A stretch of DNA of 64,000 nt from Podarcis raffonei (GCF_027172205.1 NC_070604.1:1116001-1180000); one strand, 5' to 3'. Positions 1-12,900 are shown, numbered from the stretch's first letter. Program-made: numbers and translations. Notes: generated from the sequence alone by a model not told the origin.

Positions 1-199
1 GGGCACGCAGTACGTATTTAGGGTTGGAAGGAGTGTGAGCACATTCAATTTTCTGTAGCAGCTTTGAAATGGTGCACCAATATCTCTGATCCGTTCATGG
101 CGCGCCAGAGAGAGTTTCTGAGTTTCCTGCAAACTTTCACAAGTCAGTTCTTTGTCATAAGTAGAATTTTAAAAATACAGCTTGCTATTTTTTGTTTGT

Positions 200-1060
200 T
201 TTGGATTACAAAAGCGTCGGAGATGAAAGTCCGGTGTCTGGGGCACCCAGGTCTGGCAAGCGAGGGCGCGAGGGCGCGCGTCTCCGGGGAAGCGCCCGGG
301 GGCTCCTCCTGCTGCGGGGGTGACACGGGGTGGGCTGGGGGTGCGAGTGGGGTGAGCGGGAAAGGGGGTGTCCCTTGGCGTTGGGCTGGGCCGGGGTCGC
401 GCGGAGTCGCCTCGTTTCTCCCTCGGCTCATTCATTCCTCTCTCAACGCGGCTGGCTGGGCTCCTTTCGCTCGGCAGATCTTTTTGTTTGACCTGGTTAA
501 CGCAGAAGGGGGACTCCCCCCCCCGACATGTCGGGCCAAGTTTAGCTTAGACGAGGCTGGCGAAGTTTTCCATGTCATTTCCTGTTGCTGCCCTCCCGAG
601 CCCAGCACCCACCCACCTCGCAGCCTCTCCTCGGCCGCGCTCCCGCTTTCTCTCTCTGGGATGCGCGCCGAGGACCCCCTTGGCGCTCGCCGTCCGGCCG
701 GGGGTCTCCGGCCAGGCTTCCTGGGCTGCGCGCAGCTCCGCCGAGAGGAATCGTGAAAGGTAAAAAAGAAAAAGGGAGCCCCGACTTCTCTCCGGGGAGA
801 ACAAAGCCGCGGGGTGGGGGGCTGCTTTTCCGCGGAGCCACCGGGACCTTTGACAGCTCCAGGCGCGCCCTCTTAGAGGAGGAGAACAAGGGCCGGTTCC
901 TCCGCGAGAGCCGTCCAAGGAAAGGCCGGGGAGCCGAGCGCCTGGGGCCCGAGGTCCCTTTGGAGAGGTGCTGCCGAGCGCCCGGAGTTTGCTTCCAGAA
1001 CCAGCGAATTTCCGTCTGGTCAGAAGCAGGTTCCGGACTACCTTTCCATTCGTATTAGGA
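200..1060 (+). promoter_or_regulatory. EVA1A: CpG-island-like block, likely EVA1A promoter and 5' UTR exon
   Basis: GC-rich sequence dense in CpG, unlike the AT-rich DNA on both sides. Long open frames here on both strands look compositional, not coding. A splice-donor-like site (GAAAG followed by gtaaaa) lies near 758, so a non-coding first exon of EVA1A could end there. This is inferred from position: the island is about 13 kb upstream of the EVA1A start codon on the same strand. It could equally serve a divergent gene outside the window. Confidence 0.55.
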
Positions 1061-1239
1061 GGAGGAAAAGCTGGCGGCAGCAGTTCAGAATGAAAGACCC
1101 CAAGGGGAGGTTTGTTTGGCAAGCAGTGGCTCATTCGCCGTGGAATAATTCGAGAAAAGAGTAATTCAGGAGAAAAGCAACTCAGAGCTGGAAAGAAGCT
1201 GTGAATATCTGCAAGCATGGCGCTCGACATGTGGGCTCT

Positions 1240-2225
1240 TTAGTTTCTGTGTAGGGTTGTTTCCAGTAGAATACTGTATATGGACCTACTTTAGTTTTCG
1301 CAGAAGTAGCAAAGAAGTTGTACGTTCACAGACGTGAAGTTCTCTCTCTTAAAAACCGATACTGTTTTTAATTTTAATAATTACACTGTTTCATTACATA
1401 CTGCTAAAATTAGAAATACACTCATATCCTGCTGCATACAACATAACCGTAAAGCGCAGCACTAACACAGGGACATTGCTAGGCACCTCAAATACTCAGG
1501 GCTCATGCCCATGACAGAAATTTGCATAAGATAGGCATATGCTAATTTAGATATAAAGATGCAGATTTGGGGTGCTTTTATAGGGGAAAACAAACAAACG
1601 GTGGTTTTTGCTGTCAGCTGTGTTCCGGGCAGTATGCCCGGCTCCCCTGCTAAACAAAGTAAGGCCGGGGTCAGGAGGTCCCTGGACAGCACGAAAAGCT
1701 TGTGGCCTCTGGTCCTTGTCCTCCGTCTGAAACATCGCTGCACTAGAGCTGTTTTTCACAAGTGTATGTCAATTTCTGTAATGATTCCTTCTCTTCCTTC
1801 CCAGCATTTTGTCAAGCATCAGTTTCACCATAAGACAGTCCTCTTAATTTAAAGGAAACAGAGTCTCTTGACTCCATCTCTCTTTCTCAAAAATGTATCT
1901 ACAGTTACCTCCCCTATTTTCCTGATCTTGACTGCTGCGCTCCCTTTTTGAAACACTTTGGGGGGTTACTTTAAGTGCTAAACCAGTTTATCTGCTAATA
2001 TTAATGTTATTTCTAGAGGTGCCGGACAGCCAGCAGTTTCTATTACTTGGGTTAGACTTTTGAGCTTTTTATTAAGTTAAAATGCCTTGTAGAAATATAA
2101 ACTGTAAAAAAGAGGAAAATGCAGAATTTCTCTTTCTCATTCCTGTTGTTTTGTAGACAAACAGAACATTAAAAGAGAGCAATGGTAGAAACATACAGAA
2201 GCGGCCCACAAGGTTGAGATGCCTT
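1240..2225. other. No gene seen
   Basis: AT-rich, apparently single-copy sequence between the CpG block and the first repeat. I see no exon-like frame flanked by good splice sites and no recognisable repeat. Confidence 0.5.
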
Positions 2226-2323
2226 CTGAGCAGGGCCGACCCACCCAGGAGACAAGGGGAGGCAACTGCCTGAGGGGGCAGGATCCACAGGAGCAGCAGA
2301 TCTGGCCACCAAGGGAAGCATCA

Positions 2324-2358
<35 letters not shown>

Positions 2359-2560
2359 AGTGTAGTACTTGCTACAGATGGGCATAGTCAGCATTTATTT
2401 TTTGAGGGGGCAGGCTTTTTGTTAGGGGGAGGCAGAACTGAGTTATCTGCAATGCAAATGGTCAGTTAATTAAGTATTTCTACTTATTTACTTTATTGGG
2501 GAGGCAGCTGCCTCCCCTGCTCCCCCCCACCGTGCCCATGTGTTACACCCCTACAGTCCC
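2226..2560. repeat. Low-confidence dispersed repeat containing a (CTG)n run
   Basis: G-rich repeat-like stretch starting cagggccgaccc and holding an uninterrupted CTG microsatellite at about 2325-2359. The style resembles non-autonomous DNA elements of reptiles, but I could not find clear terminal inverted repeats or a target duplication. Confidence 0.35.
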
Positions 2561-2789
2561 ACTTCTGCAGCTCCCACTTCCCCCAGAGACTGGCAACTGA
2601 TGGACCAGAGCTCCCCCACCCTGTTAGGGAAGCAAATGTGGGTCAGGGGCTGCCAGCTGCGGACTTTTACTCAGTTGGCATGTTGTCTTTTCAGGCATTG
2701 GGTTAAATAGATGTTGTGGCCAAGTATTCAGGCCAGTGCAGCCTTTTGGCATGGTAACAGTTTTGGACAGGTCTTCAGAGCCTGTGCTG

Positions 2790-3045
2790 AATGCATACCC
2801 TCTAGCATTCCTCAGATGAAAATAGGGACATTTCTCACTCCCTGCCAGCTGACCCTCCTTGACCCACCATTTTTTTGTCCATTCCCCTGCTGCAGAGCAT
2901 TTCCACCCCCCCACCCCAATGGGACAGAGCACACAGCGTCCCCTGTCCTGAGAAAGTCCCTGAATCCTGATTTCATTTTATTCTTTGGTAGATTTACAAA
3001 AAGCACTGGCAGGGGATATAGGGACATTCTGGGATCAAATAACTG
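2790..3045. repeat. Dispersed repeat family with CATACCCTC end
   Basis: Starts cataccctctagcattcc, passes through gatgaaaatagggacat and ends near gggacattctgggatcaaa. The same blocks in the same order recur at about 20885-21505, and the terminal block recurs reversed near 4430, 4640 and 50330, so this is an interspersed family. Class not established; a non-autonomous DNA transposon is my best guess. Confidence 0.5.
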
Positions 3046-3165
3046 CATTTTCACTTTTAATTTGTATACCACCTTTCTATATTAGTATTCTCAAGGTGGT
3101 TTACAAGCTGAAGAAACAAGAAAATAGAGAGCAAAGATCACACACATAATAACATTCTGATCCAA
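3046..3165 (-). repeat. LINE 3'-end fragment
   Basis: Contains the 'tataccacctttc ... caaggtggtttacaa' block that squamate LINE 3' ends show in reverse orientation. Diverged, clade (L2/CR1-like) not settled. Confidence 0.4.
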
Positions 3166-3599
3166 CACAAAAAGTCACAATAACTTTAAAATAAACAGCT
3201 TAAATCAAATAAAGCAATATTGCCAGCTCAAGAAGTCTGAAACTGGTATCACGATCTGAACTTCATACTGGTTTCAGACAAAGAATCAGAATATTGCTCA
3301 GCTTTAGACTGAAGAACCCTTTGTGATCGAGGTAACGTAAGAAATGAAGAGGCATTCCCAGAGCAACTTGAAAATACCCAAACATAGGGGAAAGAAGCTG
3401 GAGGCATTCATGCTCCCTATTAAGGGGATCAGAGGCTCCTAAACCCCTTCTGCAAATTCAGCCACGCCTGTCTGAGTCTCCTGCACTGGTCTGACGGCTT
3501 TGCTGAGCCCTGACTTAGGAGCATGGAGGCTTCCCTGAAGCACTGGCTGATGTACTGCCTGGATCTCAGTCTGTGGGTCCTGTCATTTGCCCAAGAAAG

Positions 3600-3790
3600 G
3601 GACCTTTCTCCTGCAAATGTGGACTGACCTTTGCAGCTGTTTAAGTTTTTGTTGTTATTGTTGATTAGCCAGTCACAGTAACTGTATTTTTATTCTTAAA
3701 TGGTGTTTAATATTTTGATGCTGTACACTACCCTGATAACTTCATAATATGGCAGTAGTAGAAATACTTTGATAAATAAACAAATGTGTT
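3600..3790 (+). repeat. LINE 3'-end fragment, diverged
   Basis: Runs through ttgatgctgtacactaccct and ends gataaataaac, a decayed version of the 'gtaaactgcc ... aataaataa' 3' end seen better preserved at 9070-9290. Confidence 0.4.
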
Positions 3791-3884
3791 CAAAAATGCT
3801 TTTGTTCTGTTCTGCCTCTTAAGTAGTTCTTGCTAGTTCATCTATTACAGCTAAGAGATGGTTACTGTTCTTGGGATTGTTAGA

Positions 3885-4030
3885 ACATAAATTCATTTGT
3901 TTGTTTGTTTGTTTGTTTGTTTGTTCATTATATCACCCTCCATCTGAAGATCTCAGGGTGGTTCACAAGATAAAAGTACAGGATAAAAGCACAAAATGAA
4001 TAGTTAAAACAAAAACAACACCCACCTCGT
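3885..4030 (-). repeat. LINE 3'-end fragment with (TTTG)n
   Basis: A tttg microsatellite at about 3894-3925 is followed by 'tatatcaccctccatctgaa' and 'cagggtggttcacaa', the reversed 3' end of an L2/CR1-like LINE whose tail has become a simple repeat. Confidence 0.45.
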
Positions 4031-4414
4031 GCCACAAAAACATTTAAATAGCTGTCGAATATTTATCAGCCTGGTTGCAGAGAAACTTTTTCGCCTGGCA
4101 CCTAAAGATGTATAATGAAGGTGCGAGCTGAACATCCCTAGGCAGAACAGTTCCCAGGATTTACGTTACTACCAAGCCTGAAGTTCATGCTCTGCTATTT
4201 GGCCTTGTAATTGTGTAGTGTTTGGGTGCATCTTACTTACAGGGTCTGTATTTGAGACTTTGCTTCAGTTGCCTGTTGTTGCACCTAAAGAGCAAGCTTT
4301 GATTTCAGGTCTCTCTGTAAGACAGGGCAAGCATATGACCGAGGACCTAGGCAGATCCTCCAAGTGCCCCACGGACATCACTGATTTACAGAAGCCGTCA
4401 TGCTTTTCCTTAGG

Positions 4415-4665
4415 TCTTCCCTATTTTCATTGGAGAAACGTTGGAGGGTATGGATTTATCCAACCCCTGATCCCTCTGAAGGCAATCCTGTAAAGGGATT
4501 TTTAAAAAATGTTTAATGTTTTATTATGTTTTTATGTATGTTGGAAGCTGCCCAGAGTAGCTGGGGTAACCCAGTAAGATGTGTGGGGTATAAATAGTAA
4601 AATCATCATTATGGAATTGGATGTTTCTATTTTCATCAGAGAAATGTTGGAGGCTCTGCCTATGT
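4415..4665 (+). repeat. Composite repeat: LINE 3' end flanked by CATACCCTC-family ends
   Basis: A LINE 3' end ('ttggaagctgcccagag' to 'ggggtataaatagtaaaa') sits between two copies of a terminal block reading 'ctattttcat..gagaaa.gttggagg' (about 4425-4453 and 4625-4656). The copy at 50105-50345 has the same LINE followed by the same block, so the two parts appear to have spread as one unit. Confidence 0.5.
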
Positions 4666-4843
4666 GAAATAAATGTTGTCACACTGAATGGGGTGTATGT
4701 CACTGATTATATGGTGTTGTCACAGGCGGGGGTGAATCTAGGTTTCATTTCCCCTGAGTCAAAGACACAGTTTGGCAACCCCCATGTGCATTTGTGTACA
4801 CACAAAGGCTGGGAGCCTCAGTGGAGCCCCTTCTAGAGGCGTT

Positions 4844-5209
4844 AGGTAAAGGTAAAGGGACCCCTGACCATTAGGACCAGTCGCGGACGACTCTAGGGTT
4901 GTGGCGCTCATCTTGCTTTACAGGCTGAGGGAGCCGGCGTTTGTCCGCAGACAGTTTTTTTGGGTCACGTGGCCAGCATGACTAAGCCGCTTCTGGCAAA
5001 CCAGAGCAGCGCACGGAAACGTCGTTTACCTTCCCGCCGGAGCGGTACCTATTTATCTACTTGCACTTTGACGTGCTTTCGAACTGCTAGGTTGGCAGCA
5101 GCTGGGACCGAGCAATGGGAGCTCACCCTATCGCGGGGATTCAAACCATCAACCTTCTGATCGGCAAGTCCTAGGCTCTGTGGTTTAACCCACAGCGCCA
5201 CCCATGTCC
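4844..5209 (-). mobile_element. Sauria-type tRNA-derived SINE
   Basis: Reverse orientation. The head (right end) reads as a tRNA-like promoter, with 'ggtggcgctgtgggttaa' on the minus strand and a box B-like 'ggtttgaatccc'. The tail (left end) is 'ctttacctttacc' after 'caggggtccc'. The (ACCTTT)n tail and this head are features of the Sauria SINE family, thought to be mobilised by BovB LINEs. Near full length (about 365 bp) and moderately diverged from the copies at 45445 and 50789. Confidence 0.8.
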
Positions 5210-5533
5210 TGGAGACAAAAAAAACCTCCGTTCCCTCTCCCTGCTCCCTTGCTCCCCCATAGCTCTGGCTCTGGTGTTTGCTGTAGATAACAAGTGGTAT
5301 TCTGTCACTTTCTCTTCTGGATTTGTAAATGGTCTCCCAGGTATCTGTTTGCCTCCTTTTCTTGATTGTGGATTTTTGTCAGACAAGCTAGAACAAATGG
5401 TTCTAGACAAGGGATGGTGTGCCATGTGCTGAGCAGAAGCTTGCTGCCTGCAGAGATTTGCAGCAGTCAGTACATTTGTGACATATGATGGTGCTTATAT
5501 GGCAACTGCCTAGTTGAAGTGGGTGCTCTAGAA

Positions 5534-5814
5534 CAGGGGTTGGCAAGGTTTACCTCGCCTGGGCCGGTTCACTCCAGAGGAGATCCCTCTGTGGGCTGGA
5601 TTGCATGTGTGCGCACAATTTCCAGCATCTGCGTCTGCACAGACGCGATTTCTCGTGCTGCGGAAGCGAGTCCCTGTGCGAGTCCGTGTGCCAGTTTAGC
5701 GCAGCGCGTGGGGACTCACCGAGCAGGTGGCTTGGTTCGGGGGTGGCTTGTGGGCCAGTTAAATGACCCCCGTAGGCCGCTTGTGGCCCATGGGCCTTAG
5801 GTTGCCTACCCCTG
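5534..5814. mobile_element. hAT-type MITE
   Basis: Ends are cagggg(t)tggcaa and ttgcctacccctg, near-perfect inverted repeats, flanked by an exact 8-bp target duplication ctctagaa (5526-5533 and 5815-5822). An 8-bp duplication with CAGGGG termini is the hAT signature. No transposase frame is present, so it is non-autonomous. Confidence 0.9.
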
Positions 5815-5822
5815 CTCTAGAA

Positions 5823-8800
5823 AGTGGGCCTGCTGCAGGGACGGCTCCGCTTCCAGGTAGTTGCTGCTGCTGTTATTACCCCTGCTACAACGTTTATGTC
5901 TCTCAAATGTGATGCACATGGTTTCAAAGTCATGTGCATAAGAAAACAGAAATGATAAGAACATAGATGCAATTAACTAAAACTGCAGATTAAAAAATTT
6001 AAGTGAGTGATTCATCTTTATTCAGCCATTTTAGAAATTGGACTAAGAGTCTGTCAGCATGAACAGAACGTATCTAGCTGAGAAACGTTAAGGATGTCTT
6101 GAAGACAGACCCACAGGCAAGGGAGACTTCCCGCCAGGATTTCAGCTACTTTTACTTTACCATCAAGCATCACCATCAGATATGTGGGCTTCCCCATCCT
6201 TATAGACTCTTAATCCAGTTTCTAAAATGGCTGCATAAAGATGAATCATAATTACTATTAATTTTATGTCTTTCTGCCTGGCTGACTCTCTCTCCACAGC
6301 TCTCCCTGGAGGAGAGAAGCACAAGCAAACATTGAGTAGACAACTTACAATTTTGAGAATAAATCTTAAGCTGTATACTCTGCTTTGCTCTCTGGGTCAT
6401 GATTAGAGTGCCAGGGGTTGGGGAAAGCACTAAGATATAAAACTGATCAGGTATCCATGATATGTAAAGTGGCAGAAAGGAGATTTCTAAAATTAACAGT
6501 AGTAGCAACAGCAGCAGCAGCCCCTTAGTTTAAAAAACACATAAACACACCCAATCTAGTGCGGCAGAACCAGCTGAGCTACCCTAAAGCCTCCTCAGCA
6601 TAAGACCCCAAAGAAGAGGCCAAGTTGTGGTTCTTTCCCTGCCTTCCGCCCTTGCAAACATATTGTGGATACTTAAGCACTTTAGTTTTACAAATAGCAG
6701 CTAACTAAACTGAAAAGTGCTGCTTCTCTCCACTTTTGTGATTCTTTCTCTGTCCTCGCCATTTGCAAAGAAACAGAAGACACTTATTAATACTTAGCAG
6801 CTAATTGAGATTTGCTTGTTTGTTTGTTTATTGCATTCATATTTCAATTTTTCTCCAAGACATTTAATCAAAATAGAGGCTCAGGAGGGTCCCCTGCCCT
6901 TCCTAAGCCACTCCTAATGAAATATGCTAGAATGTTGTTTTCAACCCTGGAGACAGGGATGGGACGTAGACATGGTTGTGGTTGTGTGTGCTGTCCAGAA
7001 ACGAGTGGCCAGCCCAGGAGACAGTCAGAAACAAGTCCAGAGCATCTCTTAATGTAAGATATTGGATATGCATGTAAGGAACAGAGAAAGAAATGGGCTC
7101 TAGCTTAGGTGGATTGGGGGGTTTAGGGTGGGCAGTGCCCTACCTGCCCTAATGGACCAATCTCTATGGACTTGGCATCATAATGACATCTCGTGTTTGG
7201 GTGCTTTGAAGTCCCAAAGTTGGGACTTCACAGCATCATGTAGGACTTGCAAACAGCCCTTTAAAGCATTTGAGGTACTGCCCATCAGCTGGTAAGTGGT
7301 AAAGCCAAAGCCTGCTTTCCATCTGCATCAGTTGCTCAAGTTAGCTCTTCACACATGACTCCAGCTGTGTGGCTCCTGCTGCACCTTGCCAATGCACAAC
7401 CAAGAGCACACTTGAATGCTCTCAATTCTTGTCTCTACCCCCACATCTGATGGGCAGGCAGGCATGGCTTGGGGAAATGGCCTTGCAGGTCAAATGTGCA
7501 AGGCCCTAGCATGTGTCCTGTGGTGCAGTGGCTTCTCACCCCTGCCTTACAAGGTGGGGACAACACTGACCCAAGAGTCAGTAGTATATCACACTTTAAT
7601 ACATGTTGCAGCTTATATCTTCACTCATTAAGAGCTCAGGCTAAGGGAGGCTTGTAGTGCTTTCCAGGCCTCTTGGGGGAGTTTCGGGAGAGAAAAGAAG
7701 AAAATGGCAGCTCCCCCTCCCTCCCTGGTCTCCCTTACATGGCAGCAGAGCCTTCTGGCTGCAGGTGCCATTCCCTCTGTGCAAAGCTGCCGGGGATACA
7801 TTCCAGGAGTGGGTTGAGCCACACACCCTTAACACTGACACACACTCCCTGAGCACACATGGCTCTCACACACAACCCCCTGCTTGTTCCCCTCCTCCTC
7901 TGATCCACTCAGATAAGCTGAGGAAGGGAGAGTCCCTTCCCCTGAACTCCTCCTCTTACTCTCCTTGAGTGTTCAGGGATTGGGTCTTCTCTTTTTAGAA
8001 AAGGTGGGGGCAGAGGGGGTATTTGTGCGTATGGGGGTGTGTGTCTAGCCTTCTCTAAAGCCAGTTCTCAAGGCACAGCGATCCTGGCTGCTTCGTTCAG
8101 GCTGTGGACAGGAAGCATCACCTGCTGCCTCTGAAAAGAGACTTGTGTTCCCTCAGCTGCCATTGCTGCAGAACCTCTGGGCTTTCTAGCAGCTGAAGAA
8201 CTGACCTTTACAGGAGTTTTAAAAGGGGGGTAATAATGGGGGGGCCTTGTGCATCACCTCGCATTATTGTAAGCAAAGTTGTAACCCCCACTCAAAAGCC
8301 CACCCCCATCTGGGGAACCTAGCTCCCTTTGCTATCTTTGGAATGGATTTTGCTTCCCACCGAAAAATGACAAACATTCCACTGTGAGGACTTTCAGATC
8401 AGCCATGCCTACTTTCTCTCGCAGACGTGCGTCACCCCAATGTCCTTCTGTCCCTCTCTGCGTCCTCCAGCAAGCTTGCCCTTCTCCCTCCTGCCATGGG
8501 GCTTTCTCTCTAGCCCAGCAGCTATTGTGTGAGCTTTGGAGTTCCCTTGAGCTGCAGAGGGAGCAGTTGGGGTGAAAGGTTGAAGGCTAAGTTCCAAGGA
8601 GGTGGACTTTAGACTAAGAGACAGGCCAGTAGAATCTGACTGTTCTCATTCTGGAAGGGGATGGCAAAAAGGAATTGCCTTGAAAAGTGGGGAAGAAATT
8701 CAGTGACATTTTGTGTGAGGTAGGAACTGTGAAGGGTCTTTCTGCTGAGCGGTCCAGGGTGGTGAAAGTTTTACATTGGTCTTCGGAACAAGACCAAACT

Positions 8801-9065
8801 GCACATTGTTAAATGCACAGCACAGAGTTGCACCTTCAATTCTTATAAAATTCCTTGCTGATGAGGGGCTCCCTTTTGATCTAAGTTTGTGGAGAGAGGA
8901 GATTTCTCTCTTTCCCCCTCTAAGAAAAAACCCTCTCTTTCTCCTCTCCTACCCTCATTAGGCATCAGAGGCATCCAGCCAAGGGCTGTGTGTGTGTTTT
9001 CATCCCAACTTCATCAATGGCAAGAAGAAATAAACCTCCCCTCCTTGCATGCTTTGAGCAAGGGA
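5823..9065. other. No gene seen
   Basis: Mostly single-copy sequence. Open frames here are short and lack plausible splice sites or recognisable protein motifs. A (TTTG)n-led stretch near 6818 may be a worn LINE tail. Confidence 0.45.
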
Positions 9066-9069
9066 GGCT

Positions 9070-9290
9070 CGCCTGGCGCCTTCCTTACAAATATTTAGGT
9101 GCCAGGCAAAAACATTCCTCTTCTCCCTGGCCTTTGACTATGGCTTTTGAAAAGGGGTGGGGGTTGGTGGGGGTATTGTTTTTGTTCGTTACTATGATAT
9201 ATATTTTTGTGTTTTTATATTGTAAACTGCCTTGTGATTTTTGAATAAAGTATGGTATAGACATTTAATTAATTAATAAATAAATAACAA
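9070..9290 (+). repeat. LINE 3' end with AATAAATA tail
   Basis: Reads 'ttaggtgccaggcaaaaac', 'cctttgact', then 'ttgtaaactgccttgtga' and an attaattaataaataaata tail. The same series of blocks at 45814-45998 plus 50056-50100 identifies the family. L2/CR1-like clade by style; no coding part is left. Confidence 0.55.
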
Positions 9291-12200
9291 AAATGTAGCT
9301 GAATATTAGACTTTTGCTGAATAATTAGTATAGAAATGCATGTTTGACTGTCTCTCTGCTCCTGTTGACAGAAGATAACTACATGGTGACTGATAATCGT
9401 CTGACTGCTAATCACTTTATCTCCAAAGGGTGATCTGGAAGTTATCCTCAAATGCTTTGAGCAAGGCTGTTTTTCTGCTGTCTGCACCTGGAGGCTTGGA
9501 AAGGAGTTAGAAGGAGCTGGCAAGCTGAAGACTTGTCATCATGCCCAAGAGAAAGTAAGCCTGTATGGGTGGAGAGGTAGAGGCTATAGCTGCCAGCCAC
9601 CATCCTGCCCACCAGGGATCAGGTCCTCACTAGGCCACGTTTATCTAGTAAAAATATTTATTGGCATTTATTAGCATAAACCCAGAAACAGGAAGTAAAC
9701 TGAAAGGGCACCTATAGGGAAGACTAAAAAAATGGGTCAGTGTGGCAACAGGCACATCCACTGTGGTTCATTTTTGGGGAAAAGGCATTATAGAAAAGTA
9801 TGTGATCATTGTGTACATGCCTCCCATGTGGGGTGGGAATGGAAAATAAGCAAAGGTGCCAGCTAGGAGTTTTAGCTCAAAGTGTGATACAATCTGGCAT
9901 TGTTGGCAGACGGAAGGCAGGATTCAACATGTTAAGAGACTGCGGTGAATGAGGAGTGTTTAGGGCATGCTGGGTTCTGAAAGGAAAGAACAGTGAACAA
10001 GTTTCTTAAACTTACAGTTTGTTCTGAGAACTTTTCAGTTAAGCGTTTTGTTTTGACAAGTAACAACCTTGCTGGTAGGATGTAGGAGCTGTTGAATATG
10101 TCTGTTTATAAATTACTAGGCTTAACAGGTTTATGGGGCTATTGTTTCACCTATTCTCTTCAGTCTCAGCCAGGCTTCCTGCCGAGTAGGCATAGCCTGG
10201 GTGCCAGAGGGATCAGTAGCTGTCTAGCTGCTTGTGTCTTTGGGTCTCTGGGCCTTGTGGAGGGCTTTTCTGAGCCCGCCCATGCCTCTGTGGGCGAAGT
10301 CAGAGTTTCTCAAACTTCTGAACTCCTTCTGAACTCACCTCCCTTCTGTACTTTATAGAGACGCCAGTCTGTTTGGCAAACAAGTACACAGCAGTCCACT
10401 TCAGCCAGTCAATCTGACTCCCCAACGGATTGCTCATCACTCCCTCCACCAGCGCTGGCAAAATCTCACCAGAAGCCACAGCTGGCATAGATGAGAAATG
10501 CCTGCAAGCTGGGCAGCATCACCAAAGCATGCCAGCGGAAAAAGAGAGGGTGCTGGCCTTGCCTTTCCTCTCTTGATGCTGGCTGCTCAGAAGGAGGAGA
10601 GCCTCTTGTCAGGCCAGCAGAACTGGGACCCCTTGCATGGCCAGACAAGTGTTCATTCCCCTCCAGGCGTTTTGATGTCTAAGGCAGCCCTAATTCTTTT
10701 CCAGCTCCAGCAGCCTCTGGCTCAGCCATCCCTAATTATTTTCAGTTGAATGACCCCAACCTACAAAAAGGCTAAATAAGGGAAAACACATCATGATTTA
10801 TTGCTGAATGCAAAGTACACTTGCAGCAAAGTCTACAATCCCAAAGCAACCCTCTGTGGGGCTTACTTCTGAGTAGACATGTATAGGATTGGACTGCTGC
10901 TCTACTGTATTGGAACATATATTTTAACCGTTCAAGAAACTACAGTGTTCTAGTTAGATCTGTCACAAAGTGTTTCTGTCCTTGTCGTCGTGCTCAGGAA
11001 TTGTTTGCCAATGCCAGCAGCAGTTACGCACGCATGAATGCGCCACTGGAAGAATCCTACCAAGCGCACGGAAACAATCCGCTTGTCTCTAACTGCACAG
11101 ATTTGCTTCTCTGCCCAGCAGGATTTATATGCAGGTGCCTTTCCTTTGAGGAGAGGAAGAGTGTTTTCCTCACATGGTTCTGTGTGGTTGTGGTTGTTGT
11201 CTTAAAATTCAATTGCTAACATTTCCTTTTCTTAGGATAACCCGCTACTTAATGATTTAAAAATATCTCAATCAATGCTAGTTGTCCAGAGGATTTTACT
11301 GTGAAAGTGGCCCAGCCCTTGCCAGGACTGGCTCCCAGGTTGGCAGCTGTAAGGGCTTTCTTTAGAGAGGATTCCATAACTTTGACACTGAAAGAAAAAT
11401 CTCTGGACCCGTCTGTTTTGAGCACCCAGTATCCTTTCCAGGTTGTGGCACAGTTCGAAGAGGTTTTGGGTGGAACAGATGATCAATATTGCTTCCAGTC
11501 TAGCCTTCAGCCTCACTGTGGCACGGAAACCACCTTGGCCGCCCTACTGGGAGATCTGGGCCAAGAGATGCACCAGGAGAGTGTGAAGCAAGGAGGGCTC
11601 AGAAACGCACCTTAGCAAATGGCACTGAAAGGGAAAGGAAGCAGGCAGGGAAACCACCGCAGTTCAGATTATGCGCTCGTGGTCAGAACTGCATTTACTC
11701 TGTGGAAAGGCAAGTGGGATTTGTTGACACTAGAGCTAGGTGATACATTGTCAAAAACCGGCTTGAATTTTACTTCATGATAACTGTTTCATAATATCTG
11801 ACCTGGCAATATATCATGAATCACAACAAGTGTGAGGACTGGGTGATATCAGGTTTTCGACATTGCAATATATCACCAGCAAAACATTGCAATATATCAT
11901 GATGTCTGAAATAAGGATGGAATTATGCAGAGGCAAACAGGGTAACATCCTGGCAACTGCTACTACTTAAGGGTAAATAACGATAAATGATGATATATCA
12001 ATCACCGCACAGTCCCCTTCATCAGCATGCAGGCCAAAATGTATCCACACAGGGCTTTGGGTCGAGAGGAATGAGTCTTTCCCTCCAAATGTGTGCAAGT
12101 GGCTGAGACCAACCTTGAAGGACTGTTGTCGAAACACAAGACTGCAGCGCTGGGAGGGGGAATAAATAACCATATAAGAGGAGAGGAGGGAAAACCAAGG

Positions 12201-12900
12201 CAAGGGGGAGAGAATTCTTTGCCTGTCTGACCCAGACTGGCCTTGCAGGGCTGTAAGCAGGTCTCCTTCCAGAAATAGAGAGCGGGGAGAGAATCCCAAA
12301 ACAGAGAGGCTTCCTTTACTCTGTGTCCAAGAGCTACAGCCCAGGGACAAGGAGAATGGAGAATGCATGTAGTTCTGAGAAATGTGGCACAGAATTACTG
12401 GAAGCTCCTCCATGAGGTTCAGCTTTGGCTCCAAGCACCGTCTACAGTGCTGTTAGCAGCCTTGGACATATTCTGCCATGAAGGTGCAGCTTCAGTCAGA
12501 GACCTTCAAACTCTTCCTGAAAGAAAATGCCAGACAGGGAGAAGGGGCAGGAGGGCAGTGTGATCTTGTGGCTGACAGCCCTGGCTTCCAATCAGGGAAG
12601 GACTTTGCCAAGGCTTTCTCTGACCACATGTTTGGGGGAGGGCTCTCCCAGAGCTGTGCCTTGGCTTTCCTCTGTGATGACAAAATAAATCTGTCAGTCA
12701 CAATGGATCTTTCCCCACCCTGGTGTTTTCTTTCTATGGTAAGGTTACAGACATTGGTGTCGCTTTCAGCAGATACTTGCCTGTAAGTTTTTATTTTTAA
12801 TGTCCAAATCGCTGAGGCATCATGAAGTGCTTTGGGGTTCCCACTCTGGTTTGGGGTGCTTCATACGGATTGTGCTTTGCCTGAGACTAGCCCAGAATCC
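9291..12900. other. No gene seen, a few old repeat scraps
   Basis: Probably the first intron of EVA1A if its 5' exon lies in the CpG block. A short motif common in amniote repeats ('gggcttacttctgagtagac') lies near 10859. No exon I would defend. Confidence 0.4.
11735..12010. repeat. Possible DNA-element repeat rich in gatatatca
   Basis: Several copies of 'gcaatatatca' and 'ggtgatat' in both orientations between 'gagctaggtgatacat' and 'gatatatcaatcaccgc', whose ends are roughly inverted. Family unknown and no target duplication found. Confidence 0.35.

Noticed and set aside
64-756. A 230-codon open frame in the CpG-rich block
   Set aside because: Overlapping long frames exist on both strands, as expected for GC-rich DNA with few stops. 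Composition is biased and no domain or splice context supports coding.
547-1230. A 227-codon open frame on the minus strand in the same block
   Set aside because: Same compositional effect; the 'protein' is arginine/serine/proline-rich without motifs.
2137-2394. Open frame with a polyalanine run
   Set aside because: The run is the translation of the (CTG)n microsatellite in a repeat.
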